Positions 30,692 through 43,816 of a stretch of 64,000 bases of DNA are shown here, piece by piece (positions within the stretch are counted from its first letter, which is position 1; each line of letters opens with the position of its first letter). This DNA comes from Chlorops oryzae (lineage: Eukaryota > Arthropoda > Insecta > Diptera > Chloropidae), in the NCBI GenBank assembly GCA_020466095.1, contig CM035806.1, positions 51,747,783 through 51,811,782 of the forward strand, read 5' to 3'. The translations under genes and the position numbers were made by a program. The notes beneath the pieces were generated by a model. The model was not told where the DNA came from, did no database searches, and saw nothing but the letters and a program-made list of their open reading frames with translations.

Positions 30692-31676
30692 CAGTGGTAC
30701 CTTGACACGCGAGTTCAATTCAATCCGCAACTTTGCTCGTATTTCAACTTACACGTGTCTCAAAGAAAATTACCCCATTCCAATTCAATGAACTTCCAAT
30801 AATCCGTTCCAGTCACCAAAATGTCATCCATGCTCATTTTTTAACGCGCCAACGACCAAGAAAATTGTGTTCATAAATGAAAAATATTGTAAAAAATCAC
30901 AAAACAAGGGAATCCAAACAAATACTCTAATACAAAGGGGCCGTCCATATATTACGTCAGCATGTTTTTGACCATGTTAGACTCCCTCTCACCCTTATCA
31001 TAAATCATCATCGTCCAGATACCCCCGCTCGCTGTTGACATCATCTTTGAGCCCTTTATTATTTCTTAAATAAATAGAAATTTTATTTAATCAAAATATA
31101 GTTTTATAGTGTTTTCTTATAAGATAGAGATGATGACGTGATCATTGCGAATTGATCCCCCTCCCCATTCGCGAGAGCTCCCCCTTCCCACCTGTATGAT
31201 GACGTAATATATGGACGGCCCCAAAGTCGTATTTTCGACTAATTTTCGTAACTGCTTTTCTCTTCACTGGTCCTTGCCTTTTGCGCCACGCCTTTCGCAC
31301 TTTCACCTGTAGGCCGTTTAGAAAAAAATGTCCAAGGAGGTTTGTTTCTTCCTCCCTTTCACAATTTTACGGAAATAAATAAGACAAGCGTCATTAAACA
31401 GCTCCGATGCACGAGCAGTTGCAACTTTTTCCGGGTGATTCTTTTCCACAAACTGTAAAACTCTCTCCTATATTTCTAAGATCTTTTTTTTATTTCGCTT
31501 GTAGAAATAACCTCCCCCCCTCACCAAAATTACTTCCACAAGTATGTGCATGATCGTGGCCGTTGAGATAAGCCGATTGCACGTATCTCAAATTTTAGTT
31601 CGTATTTCAAAACAAAAACTCGCTCGTGTCTCAAAACACTCGGATGTTGGGGCAATGGTATGGCAAGGTACCACTG
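30692..31676. mobile_element. pogo/Tigger-like TIR element, non-autonomous
   Basis: Ends CAGTGGTACCTTGACACGCG and, at the right, GGCAAGGTACCACTG, flanked by TA (30690-30691, 31677-31678). Subterminal TTCGTATTTCAA/CTCGTGTCTCAAA words repeat on both arms. It contains a nested MITE; no transposase is left. Confidence 0.7.
30938..31221. mobile_element. MITE, GGGCCGTCCATATATTACGT ends, CAAAG duplication
   Basis: GGGCCGTCCATATATTACGT + CA inverted at both ends, flanked by perfect CAAAG (30933-30937, 31222-31226). Nested in the CAGTGGTACC element; relative of 17074-17226. Confidence 0.82.
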
Positions 31677-33495
31677 TATTGACCAAAAGAAAAGAAAAAA
31701 AAAACAAAACAAAAACGTGGAAAAAAATCCAATCTCTTTCGCTACTTCTTTATGTTGGTCTGCAGATTTCCCTTTCGTGCTTTCAATGCGGTTTCCTTCC
31801 AAAGGAAATACATTAAGTTGCCATCGAGCAACGAGCGGTATCAGTTTTTATAGTAAGCGCACCATAATGGAAGTCCTTTAAAATTTTTCCACTTTTGTTT
31901 TTTTTTTTTTGGGAATAAAATAGGAGTTTTTTCTTTCTTCTTCTTCTTGGTTTTAAGACAACATAATTTCGTTGCATTCATTTTCATGTCGTTCTCAATA
32001 CTGTCGCTGAATGAATCGTCTTAAGACATGCAATGGTTATTTTCAAAAGGGCCGATTCGCAATGAAAAAAAAAAAAAAAAAACAGAATTGGAATGAAAGC
32101 ATATGTATGTATATGATTAATTGATGGAGTAGCACAGCTGTGCAGTGGCTTTCGTTGTTCAATTTATTATCCGGCGGAACTCAAAAGAAAAAAAGAAATT
32201 TATTCAATTTAAATCATAAATTGTCTGATTAGATTTAATAAGCATTTTCCATCCAAGTAGATCCAATCTAGACTGACGGCGTGTGCCAAAAACTGTCGAA
32301 GGGATCATATTAGTTTTCGTTTCGGGATGTGCATTAATGATTGATTTCGCGGTCATGTCTCTCTAATAGTTTTGTAATTCCGGGCAAATCCCTCACAGAA
32401 TAAATTTCTGCTTACGCGCGCACGAGCAGAGGATAATTATAGTTATTAGGTGAACCTAAGCGTAGGTACACTGTTCTTTCTTCATATCCATACAGTGAGC
32501 CCTACTTTAGATCTCTTGAAAATCTCAGCTATTATTTTGGAAGTCGTGATCAAGGGAGCATATTCATTTATCCCTCCGTTCGTCCCTTCTAATCGTCCGC
32601 CCATCTAAAATTAATCCTTTTTTCCTCCCTCACACATCTATACTTACTCCCATTTATCCTTGCTCCATTCATCTATCCTTCGTTCTCCCTCCACCAAGCT
32701 GTTTTTGAAATAGAAAAATTGCTTTGAAATATATGAAAAGGATAATGTTTTTTCTGCGAGTTTAAATTTCATTATCTCTTATGGCAGCGACCCATCTAAA
32801 TCGTTTGAATAATGAAATCCTTCTGCTCAATGTGTATCAAAAACAACAAATTGTGTTGTCTACAATTCATTTCCTTTTCCCAACCTCACACCAAAACAGT
32901 AAAAAGCTGCTTTTTTGTGTTTTTCATAAGCATTTTGAGTGCATCACCATCACCGGCACCGGCACCGTCACCATCACCATCACCATCAGTGTTTTGCGTC
33001 TGTATTTAATTTTTCAAAACAGAAATGATGTTTCGATGTGCTGGAGAAATGTTTTGCGAAATTTTAAATGGATATCTTGCCGGAAACGGAAGCTCAACTA
33101 ACAATTTCTCTTAGCTTTATTTATTTATTTTTTTTTTTTTTTGAAATATTTAAACGCTAATGCACCGTAGAGTAGGGATTCATAAATTATGTTACAGAAC
33201 CTTTTGCGTCGGAAAGTTTAATATTTTTTTTTTTTTTTTGTGATGAAGCGAGATTTGATGAAGGGCGTTTAGCAATTTTACGTTCACAGGATGGTCAGTT
33301 GGAGCAGCTGGTAGGAGAAATCCGTTTGCTAAGCTAACTAAAAAGTAAATGAAATGTTCCCTGTCAGTTTTAGGTCCCTCAATGCAAAAGTGAACTTCCC
33401 TTTCGGCGTGAGGAGAATTATTTTCAGCAAAAATTTCTAGTGTATTCAAATTTATGACTCCGAAACGAGTCCGAAGTATTTAAACGAAATTAGAG
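31677..33495. other. intergenic; one (CACCAT/CACCGG)n microsatellite
   Basis: A hexamer repeat of CACCAT and CACCGG type lies at 32943-32989. Elsewhere there are homopolymer runs and no recognised gene or element. Confidence 0.45.
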
Positions 33496-33740
33496 GCTTG
33501 CTACTAAATCGGCACAATTCAAAATTTCGCAGTTCTCGAATATCATTCAATCTCTCTTGAAACTAAGGAGAAATAATATTTTTTTCTTAACTTATACTAA
33601 TCTCAATCGACTGCTGCATCAGTCAATATAAGCTTTAATTCTCTATGTGTTGGGTTTCTTACAGAAAAATTCAATCGTAAATAAAAAAATTGATTAAAAA
33701 ATTTTGAATTGTGCCGACATATTAGCAAGGGTGCGATATA
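33496..33740. mobile_element. MITE, TATATCGCACCCTTGC family, copy 3 (left end missing)
   Basis: Starts at GCTTGCTACTAAATCGGCAC, lacking the outer ~13 bp, and ends GCAAGGGTGCGATATA. The interior is very like copy 2. Confidence 0.78.
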
Positions 33741-35400
33741 TTTGTAGAAAATTTCAGACTTTGAATTGTGTTACATTGAAATGTGTGCCCAAAATGAGTC
33801 CAAAATATTAAGTAAATGTTACAATATGCGAAATCATCTACAAATTATTTCGAAATTGTTTCTAAATCTGAGACTCGATCAAACGAACTGTAAAATTTCA
33901 TATAAAAAAAGTAAATTTTCATTTTAGTTTTATTTAAATAGCTTAGTGAAATCGGGCCTTAGAAAGTTGGAATCTGAATAGAAAGATAAAGAAAATATTA
34001 CACTATTCAGTATTACTCCAAAGAGGGTCTGAAACATTCACAAAATCCAAAGCAGAGATAATTAAATGACTAACACAGTGCGACACGATTTTTGTAAACA
34101 AAAGTTTGACGACTGTTTTTGAAAGTGCTCGGTGAGTATAACCACGCCTCATACTCAGTTTCGTCAAGTCGCCTTTACTTTTTTTTTAAAAAAGACTTCA
34201 AAAAGTGGGGCCGAGAATTAAATTACTCACTTAATTATGGCTATATCTCGTAATCCGTTCAATATTTTATTTTCCAATCTATCACAATTTATAGCTCTGA
34301 ACTCATTTTAAGTAACATAGTTTTAGTACAAACCGACCCAAAAAAACTCTATCTAGTAGGTGCAAATTGCCCAACCTTCGGCGACAGAGAGACGCAAAGC
34401 ATTGACGGGCAGCTTGCCTACTTTTTACCCGTACCAAACAATTCCTCATATAAAATATATGCGCTTGAAAGGCTAATTGGACTAGTGTACGGGAAAAGTT
34501 TCAATTTTTCATTAATAGCGCCATCGATTAGTGGTGGAAGTTTTCGGTACTTTCCAGTATCAGTCAATACTCGAAACTAAAGGAAAAATTATCCAAAATT
34601 TTTTCTCGTAAAGTATTGTAAAAACCATAGAGGTATTCATAAGGTTTTTATATTGCGACTTCGTAATTTATATACTTTGAGCATACAAATCTTTGATCTT
34701 TTAGATTAAGAAAGCATTTAATTCAATTAAAAAAGTATTAGAAGTTATTTTTAACAATTATTAAAAAAACTGCAAAAACATTTATCTCCCTCAAACACGT
34801 CCTATTTCTTTTTCAAATGCAAGATTAGCGATCCACGCTCAGTATTGATATAAATTTTCAAGCACTCATTGGTTACTCATTTGGTGTGTCAATATCGAAT
34901 ACTTCAGTACCTTTTTATTATTATTCGTATGATTGATTAAATTAATGATAAAATGAAATAAGTCTATGCGATTCCTTACCATAAAAAATGTTTTTTTAAA
35001 TGCTCATTTTGGTAGATATATTTTTATATATTTTTAGCACTAAAAAAGTATTTTTTAGAGCAATTTTTCGGTTGCCCTACTTATCATATTTTATTTTGTA
35101 TGCCCGGCCTATAGCTCCCAAGGCAATAAAATATTTTTTTTTTAATTTTTGATGCAAATATAAAAAGACTAAACAACTTCTTCAAGTAACATACACGAAC
35201 TCTATCTGATTGCTCCTTAATACCGTTTTTCCACTTCAATTATAATTGAAACCAATCTTAGTCGACCTTCACAACAACCCAGCAAACGATTGTCGGAGCG
35301 TTCCTAAAAAAGGACTCTTAAGAGAATCCAACTTGAGAACCTTTTCTGAGCGCTCCTAGAAATTACTACTTTAGGAAATGGGCGACGCTTAATAAATATT
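33741..35400. other. intergenic, nothing identified
   Basis: AT-rich; a CCCAGCAAAC motif at 35275 recalls the MITE end at 3819. No ORF of interest. Confidence 0.4.
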
Positions 35401-36062
35401 CGGGCCTATTGCGGTAGTCGCCGTCGACTCAAAAAATTGACGAAGCATCAGATTCGTATTACAGTAGTCGCCGTCGACGCAATATTGTCGTTGTCGTCGC
35501 TAAATACCTATTACCGTAGTCGCCGCGAGAGTCGCTATTTTTTTGATGACGACTAGTAAGCGAGCAGTGCGATAAAAGTAAAAAATTGAAAATTAATTTC
35601 ACTATTAATTCAAAACTAATTCACTCAATAGTGAGCCAGCTTGAAAAGAACCCAAGTTTGGCAAGAGGTTAGCGAAAAGGAAATATTCCTAGCAATTTTA
35701 AGAAAGAATGCGAAGTCATTTCGTCAAAAATGCATTCATCTTGTCCTCCCATGCAAACTTAAAATATCCAATCTTTGTCTTAAAATTCTCCTCTGGTAAT
35801 AACTTGAATTTCTTTAATTTTTGCTTGAGCTTTCAAAATTTTTTTTTACTCTTGAAACTATGTCACACAAACAAATTTTCATAAGATTTGTTACATTTTC
35901 CGAATAAAAAATAAAAGCGCTACCAATTTCATTTAAAATTAGTCGTCGTCGTCTCGAACTAGTACAGTAATAGCTATTATGGGGCGAAGCGACGGCGACG
36001 ACGACGATGAGATCGTTGCTAAGTCGTCGACGACGATAGCGACGACAACCGTAATAGGCCCG
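35401..36062. mobile_element. TIR element rich in GTCGYC/GRCGAC motifs
   Basis: CGGGCCTATTGCGGTAGTCG at the left and CGACAACCGTAATAGGCCCG at the right, flanked by ATT. Each arm is studded with GTCGCCGTCG or GTCGTCGTCG motifs, inverted between arms. The middle is ordinary AT-rich DNA without an ORF. Confidence 0.72.
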
Positions 36063-37117
36063 ATTAATAAAGTAATAGACTATAGTGAAATTGTGGGTTG
36101 CTTTCTTAAAATAAGAAAGTTTGTTGTATTGTGAAGATACAGAGGTATGTTTATGGTAAAAAATTCAATTGCAAATTTTTGTACTTGGAAAGCCTATGAA
36201 GGCCCATACATAAAAAAATGCAACGACGGACATTACGAAACCATACCGACAAATGAGCAATATTATATCAAAATTCCAGGTAGAGTCAATTCCGACCTGA
36301 CATCAATTTTCTGGAAAATTTTCAGTTCATTAATTTTAATTACTTATTTTGGTCGATATCATATCGAAAGCGATTCTCATGACTTTAAACTGAACTGATC
36401 AAGTAGTTCAATGTTCCTTTAAAAAAAGGAAGAACAAAAGGATCACTTCGATGGCTGGTACTTCTGCCACTAGGATAAGTTCAATTCAATGACATGAGAG
36501 AGTTGGTTTTTGTATTCGAACTATGAGATCTTAGATTTTTTCACAATTCGTGCCATATCAATTCATAAATTCATAACTTGTGGCTTCGGGACAAAGTATC
36601 AAAGAAACATCTGCCAAAACGTATGATGGGAATATTTTAAGAGAAATTTTTTCGATGCCATAATGGATCCAAAAATCGAAGAAAAAAAATTGAACATTTT
36701 CCATTCCTAATTTTTGGAAATTTCATCTTAATTTTATTGAAAAGGAAATTTTTTTCCCGAATTTCATAGTAGAACGTAAGTTTTTAGAAAGCTTATATGC
36801 TAAAATATTTTTGAGGATTTTTTTAGATTTTTTGTAAAAGGTTTAGAGGTCGTTCAACGCGGTTTTTCAAAACCGGCCCTTTTTTCCTCAGTTTTTGGTG
36901 ATAACTAGCTTATTTATATGGAATTTCTTTCAACATTTTTAGGCACCTTTATTTTATGCCATTAAGCGTCATCAATTGCACTTTTTTCCAGAGACATAAT
37001 AGTTATAAGAAATAAGGAAAAAAATTGGACTATAACTATTAAAGTTTGTATTAAAAAAAATTCATTTTAAGATAACAGTTTCAAACAATGAAAATATATT
37101 TCATTTTTCTGTAACAG
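36063..37117. other. intergenic, nothing identified
   Basis: An 83-codon open frame at 36147-36398 has mixed composition but no recognisable domain; not called. Confidence 0.4.
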
Positions 37118-37560
37118 TTATTGAAGAAAATTTTTTTTTTCCGTTGCTCATAATTTTTATCGTTCGATAAATATTTTTTACGTTGCCTCATAACAATTAT
37201 GAATGAGAAAAATTTTTTCCCGTTGCTTATAACTTTTATTTTTCAATAAATTGTTTTTACGTTGCCTAATAATGACCGCGATCAGCAGCGCTATTAATGA
37301 TATCACCAGTATACCACTATACATATATTTTCTCTCTTAACGAAATAAATTAAAAACTATTAATTGAAAATAAAAGCTTATAAGAAACGGAAAAGTTTTT
37401 TTCTCATTCACAATCGTTTTGAAGCAACGTAAAAAATATTTATTGAACGATAAAAATTATGAGCAACGGAAAAAATTTTTTCTCATTCATAATTGTTACA
37501 AGGCAGCGTAAAAAATATTTATCAAAAAATAAAAGTTTTGAGCAACGAAAAACAAAAAAA
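37118..37560. repeat. fold-back element with repeated TTACGTTGCC modules
   Basis: A module (GAGAAAAATTTTTTCCGTTG, CTCATAATTTTTATCGTTCG, ATAAATATTTTTTACGTTGC) is repeated twice in the left arm (37118-37275) and twice inverted in the right arm (37385-37555), around a centre near 37330. Foldback-type or palindromic MITE. Confidence 0.68.
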
Positions 37561-39715
37561 AAACCCAATCATAAGTATTATCGACAAACGTCAAAAATTT
37601 TCGTCGTTTCAAAAGCAATTTTTTAGATTCTAAAAAAAATTTAATAGTTATTTAGGATCTCTGCTTTTTTCCAATAAAACTGGGCGCCCGAAAACAAGAA
37701 TGCTTCATAATTTCCAAATTTTATTTGAAAATGGTTGAAAAAAATGATGTAGCTTTAAAGAAGACGAAATCCATTGTATTTTGAAAAAAAGAAGTAAAAA
37801 TTTTTTTGTTGGACTTTTAGAGCTATGTCCGATTATGTCCTCAAAAATATTTCAAAAATACGTTGCATACTTCCAGGCTTTTATATTTAGTTTTCAGTGC
37901 TAACATGATACCCAATCTCAATCTTAAATAGAATATTTTTCATAGGCGTTTATTTGAATTTTTCCACTTAAATAGAGGCCGCGCTATTATCCTTTTATTT
38001 AACACTTTCATGCATTTTTTATTTGTATACAAACAAAACTCATGTTCCAAAAAAAAATTTTTTTTATGGGACACCCTAATATACATATTATATGTCTATT
38101 ATATAGATATGTATCATACTTAGAAACGGGGCGTCTATAGTTCGACTCTCACGAAATTTAATATAATATAATAATTTTAGCACGCGCGAATTAGATCTCG
38201 TAGGTGGCGTAGTGGAAGCATGCGGGCTTAGCATTTTGAAGGGCCCGAGATCGAAATATGTCACAGGCGAAAAATGTTGTAAAATTGGCACTTCAAAAGA
38301 GGCAAGTGAATTTTAAATTTTAATATCCTGTCTTTAAAAATGTCATGCACAAGCTCTTTCAAAGACTCCTATTAGTGCTGTTTTGTGGAGCCTTTCTCTT
38401 TTATTTTTTTTTTGCATAAAAAGTTTATTTGAAAGGTTTTTATTCCCCCAAAGTTTTTTAAATCTTATATTATTATCGGGGATTTCTACGAGGAATTATT
38501 TTAACTTGAATGAAACGGAGTTCCCAATAAAATGTCGACGGACCTCTTCTTGAAGAAAATGTCAGGGGGGAAAAAAAGGAGACGTACCTACCTGATCGTG
38601 GCGATGAAGACGTTGGAGTGGTTCCTTTTGTTTAGGTTGACGGTGCGCGGTTTATCCGAAGCGGTCGAATACTGTCCCGTCTTCGCTGGAGATCGAGCTG
38701 TTGAACGAGAGAAAAAAAAATTTCATTGAATCGGTTCGATTAAGGGCTTGCCTACGGCTACGGCGAAAAACGGACAGGGTATATTATGTGGGCTTTTACA
38801 CTGAGCGAACGTAACCATGATTTTTTTAAAAGGGCGCATTGTTATTCACAGTCCTTTTGATTTTCGAGCGGAACAAAAATTTTAAAAGAAAAATGGTTGA
38901 GTCAACAACATTTTTGGTTGAATTGAAAGGAAATATGTTTAATTACATTTCTTTTCGTTCGGTATAATTCTCATTTGTTTTATAAAATAAGACATATAAG
39001 ATATGTATTCATCTTAGAACTTTTTAAGCATTGCGAAAGCAGTCACCAAAACGGAGTGACGAAATCGGATGAAGTCCATCCGATGGCTATTTTTTGGGTT
39101 ATGTTCAACAGAGTGCTCTATGGCCATTTGCTTTGAACGTTAATTAAATTTTTTTTGACATGTCTTCTTGTATAGGTATTTTTTTTTTTGAATTTTTTAA
39201 AAAAATATCTTGTCATTTCAACTATGTCCGTGGTTGGTTCAACAATTTCAATTTAAATCCATTTTTGAAAATTATCATTTCAATTCAACCTGAAATATGG
39301 TTGATTCAAAAGGAAAATTTTTTATTTTTTCAACAAGAAAAATTGTTAACATTAAAAATATTCCTTGTTGAAGCCGTTTTGTATGTTTTTCCTTTTGATT
39401 TAACCAGTTTTCTGGTTGATTTTTTTCTCTGTGTAGCTATTTTTTTATAAAAACTCATTAAAATTAATTGAAAATAAGTTTGGCGTGTTAGTTTCGGTTC
39501 CATTTTAAATTTCTCTTCTGGGATGTTGAATTTGTGGCCCACTCCCACAATTTATTTACTTTGGTTTATTGATGCTTCTACTTAATGCAATATTATTCTC
39601 GGAATATAACTTAACCGGACAACGTACAGACATAAGCTTTGCAAAACTTACACCAAACTTCTAGAACTGAGTCAAGAATTATTTTTGTGAATCATAATTT
39701 TTAGAGAAAATTTAA
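37561..39715. other. intergenic; one tRNA-like relic
   Basis: At 38200-38271 the plus strand has A-box TGGCGTAGTGG and a degenerate B-box GATCGAAAT, probably an old SINE head. The rest is AT-rich without a gene. Confidence 0.4.
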
Positions 39716-40476
39716 GGGGGTTGTCTCAAGGTGTATTTTTAAATACACCTTGGGGTCGTCTCATTGGCGAAGCTGTTTTTAGAAATTAAAAAAAAAGAAG
39801 TTCCTGACAGAAAACGTTCAAAATGTTAGGAATGAATGAAAGTTAATAAAGAAGCACTTTGTTTTTTATGTGTGGGCGGCTCAAAAAGTTTTCTCGGCCG
39901 TCAAAGTGGATGCTCAACAAAAAAAAAGGTGTAGCGCTGGCTGCCACGATTTCAGGTCACCAAGTTGTCCGCAATGAAAAACAAAAACGGACTTGTAATC
40001 CGTATAAATGTGTTAATGACGTGAACCTCCAAAATAATTTTGGGATTTTTTTTTCACAAAATGGCGGCCATTGCAAAATAACCCATCGATTTCGGGTTTA
40101 TTTTTTTTGCAGTTCAGTGTAAAAACAAATAGTAAAAAATTTGTTAAAATTTTGTTTGAGATTCACGCCATAATGGTGACAATTCTGCTCTGATTCCATT
40201 TTGTTTCAATAAAATCGGTTCAGTTGAACTGAAGAAATCGTGCCAGCCAGTTCAAAAAAAGTGGTTTCGACATAAATGTATTATAAATATTTAAAGTTTG
40301 AAGCAACGCGAAAATTACTCGTTTTAGCTCAGACCATGCTCGACAAAGAAGGCTACATCTTCTAAACTATTTCAAAATTCAAAAAATCTTTTTAGCAAGA
40401 TATTCTGTAATATCCAAGCTATAAAAAAATGCAAAAAAAAAATGGGAAAAAAATTTCATCCCATTGAGACAACCCC
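39716..40476. mobile_element. TTAA-flanked MITE (piggyBac-like)
   Basis: GGGGGTTGTCTCAA at the left and TTGAGACAACCCC at the right, flanked by TTAA at 39712-39715 and 40477-40480. The target site and G-rich ends fit piggyBac-type mobilisation. 761 bp, no transposase. Confidence 0.75.
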
Positions 40477-40947
40477 TTAAAACCAAATATTTTGCAATCT
40501 TAAAAAAATGAAAAAAAAAATACGTAACGAGAAACCTTGGAATCTATTATCCATGAACTTGAAAGTGATATTACCATGAAGCTTATTCGCAAAGACAAAT
40601 TACTATTTCCTCTAAATTTTGCTCTGTAACAATTTTCCCTACCAAAAAAAATAAAAAATCGTCTTGAGTTCACACCTTAATTTTACGCGTCATAATCTTG
40701 TGCTTCATCTCGCTTATATTTTCCATCGTTTTGGCTGGCGGGAGACTTTATCCCACGGCGGAAACTCAATTCACGCTTTGCTTGTGGTTTCACTACAGAT
40801 TAAAAGTTAGTACATTTTACGCTTAAAGCGTTTTCCGTGGCCGGATTTGAATTTTCAGCGATTCGGATGAAAAGCTCAGTTTAGCTGAATTTACTGCTTC
40901 GCCTGCTTAAGTTATGGCTTTGTTGAAATAAACACTAAACGGAATAC

Positions 40948-40951
<4 letters not shown>

Positions 40952-40996
<45 letters not shown>
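40952..40996. repeat. (TA)n microsatellite
   Basis: About 22 uninterrupted TA units followed by TGTATGTG. Confidence 0.95.
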
Positions 40997-41001
<5 letters not shown>

Positions 41002-43816
41002 GGGATATAAAAGAAAAATCCTAGGAAGCGTCTTAAAAAGTCAGACTGCATAGTTGCATCCCACGATGATGGCAAACGATGGCCGATCCGCCGGGAATGT
41101 GCAGTCAACTTTTCTTTATTCTGATTGCACTTCTGCCAGTGCTCCTTTTGCTCGGTTTTGTTCAGGTGCGCGATTGTGGGAAAGCGAATTTGCTTTGGAA
41201 AAAAACGTATTACAGTTTTTACACCAGCTCAATTTTCAAATACATGTACCTTGGCACAGTGGCGTTTGTTTAAGGTTTCTTTTTTTTCTGCTTTGATTGG
41301 GGGAAACGATTTGTTAACACGAAAATAAAAAAATGTAATATTCTCAAAGAATGATATATATATGAAGAAGATTTTTTCCCTAGAACCCCTTTAAATAAGC
41401 CACTGATATGACTCTTGAACTGCCCCAACAATAGATCGAATAATAAATGGGGTGGAACCAAAAAGACAAAAAAAAAAAAAACAACAACGAGGTTGGAGGT
41501 GAGAAAATTGAAAAATCTGCTTCTATTGCGAATTTCATAAAAGAAAAGTGTTCGTAGGAAGGAGCATACATTTTTGGAGCATTCTTTTGCTATAAGAATT
41601 GACATAGCAATTTGAAAATGTCCTTAACACTATCAAAAATTTTAGGATATTTTAATTTTGTATGAAGCCGGTTTAACGACTCAGTTGGGAGATGCTAGCG
41701 AGATTTCTGAGTCGTTTCTGGTTGGTTCAAAATTAATTTTGACGAATGAATTATGGGGAGAAAATATTCGAAAATTAAATCAGCTTCTCGAAGCCTTCCC
41801 GCTGTGTATTTGATTCATTTTTGCTAACAGGTTCTGTGGAGCATTTTGTTTGACCTCAAGCTAAGGAATTTGGGTCAGCGTTTGATTGCCGATGTTTCGT
41901 TGATCATGGGAATTGTGATGGATGAAGCGACATAAGATATTTGAATTTAACACCTTAACGTACACATTTAAATAATTTAAAATAAGGGTCTGTCGAATCG
42001 GGGAAAAATGCAAAGCTTTCTAGGAATCTTCTTCTTGTAAATTTACTTCAGGATCTAGGGAAACGTTCAGTATAGCTTAGTCTGTCAATATTCCTGCACA
42101 AAATGTCACTGTGAAAGATCATTAAATGACATACGTGTAATCAATCGAGGAGAGTCACCGGCTGTGGACACTCCACCTTAGTTTTTGATAGCTCACAGAT
42201 ACGGCTAAACTGATTAATAGCAAAACTGTAAGGCACATAATCTGAGTAAATACCACAGCATACACACGCATACCGTTTTTGGTTTCCAATAAAAATATTT
42301 AAAAAAAAAACCAAAAAACTCTGAAGCGTTTCTAATATTTTTTATTTCCGAAGTTCAACTAATCGAAGCAAAACGTCGTAAAAAGGTAAGCATTACAGTT
42401 TGTTAAACAGTTTATTGAGTGTACTTTATGATGTGATATCAAGTTACAGTGAAATGTTTGTTTTGTGTTAATTTGCTGAATAAAAGAAAAAGTTGTGGGC
42501 ATTCTCGTTTTTTGCATTTAAAGTGTGTGTTTTTACCAGAAAACTGCCAAATATTTTTGTTTATTTTATACCTTTCATTGCCAGAGGGACGCTGTATTCC
42601 TAAGATCGGACCGAATTCGATCACAATCTTAAGGCTTTCTCCATATGGTGGTATAGATGGCTTATAGTTCTAGTAAGTATATATTTAAATATTGCATGAA
42701 ATCTTAGTTTAATAGCATTTTTCCACATAGTGAATTAACTATATGAATAAGAGTTAATTCAGATATTTAGCAGACTCTAATCCATACACTTAATTCATTT
42801 AGTTAATTCTAGGTGGAAACATGCTATAAAACCCCCGACGTATGTGCAATGTTATTTGAGAAAATATACTAGGCTGTGGCATTACGTATACGCACGTAGT
42901 CCATTTCGGATTCAGATGAATGTTTCTATTTCATTTTGCCACTGAAGGCAATTTTTTTTCATTTTGCCATTGAAGGCCATTTCTTTTTGTTTAAATTTAT
43001 ATGCATTTCAATTCAGATTTTAAAGACTTAAAGCGATTTTACAAGGGTGTCCACAACCGGGTACAAAAAGTATGTTGGCCAAAAACTATCCCTTCGCAAA
43101 ATTGATTATAAAATTTTTCTCATCGATTTAATCTATGCAGTTACTTGAGGGAAAATTTTGGTTAGTCCTTAAGTTTTCAACTGGTGTACAATTTTGACTT
43201 GGAAAAAACTTATTAGCGAAAAACACAGCTATGTTCACAACCCATGATTCTCCCTTATTTATCCCGTTCAAAGAATGAAATCATCTAATACGAGGGAGCT
43301 TCCCACAACTTTATTATTAATTTTTTTTGTAGTTAATTCCTGTTTGGTTAGTGGTGCTAATTAACCTTCGAACAATTTTCTATGCCACTAATAAATCAGA
43401 GCGCGAAATATATAGAAAATTGAAAACGACTGTGTCTAAAATGGAAGTTGAGGTAGAAAGAAAAATTTGTGCATGATTAGAATTCTTTTTATCGAGCTTC
43501 CGAGGTCGATTAGAGGGCTGGAGTTATCCTCAGAAATCCTCTTGTGTGGTCTTTTTTTGAAGTTTTTGTTATATTTGTATGTTTTTTGACCGTTTTTTAA
43601 AATTCGTTGCATACTTTTGGGATGAGGAAAAGGACTGTTTTTTTTTTAGTGCAGAGTTCGTGGTTTATTTATCAACGGATTTGAAATATGTTTATGCCAA
43701 AGGGTGTATGACCTCATGAATTTAGTTTTGTAGAACTTTCTTTCCAGACTCCGCCGTCTTCGAATTCCAATACCTTTTTCCTACAATGTAAACGCCCGTC
43801 TAATCCATTCATGTTA
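40997..43816. other. intergenic, nothing identified
   Basis: Open frames here are short and without domains. No repeat boundary was resolved. Confidence 0.4.

Noticed and set aside
32812..33009. Ser-Pro-Ala-Pro repeat protein
   Set aside because: Translation of a CACCAT/CACCGG microsatellite.
36147..36398. 83-codon frame with mixed composition
   Set aside because: It looks less biased than most, but no motif, splice partner or duplicate was found, so no gene is called.
38807..39436. Possible MITE between ACACTGAG and CTCTGTGTAG
   Set aside because: Only about eight terminal bases match and no inner inverted similarity is convincing.
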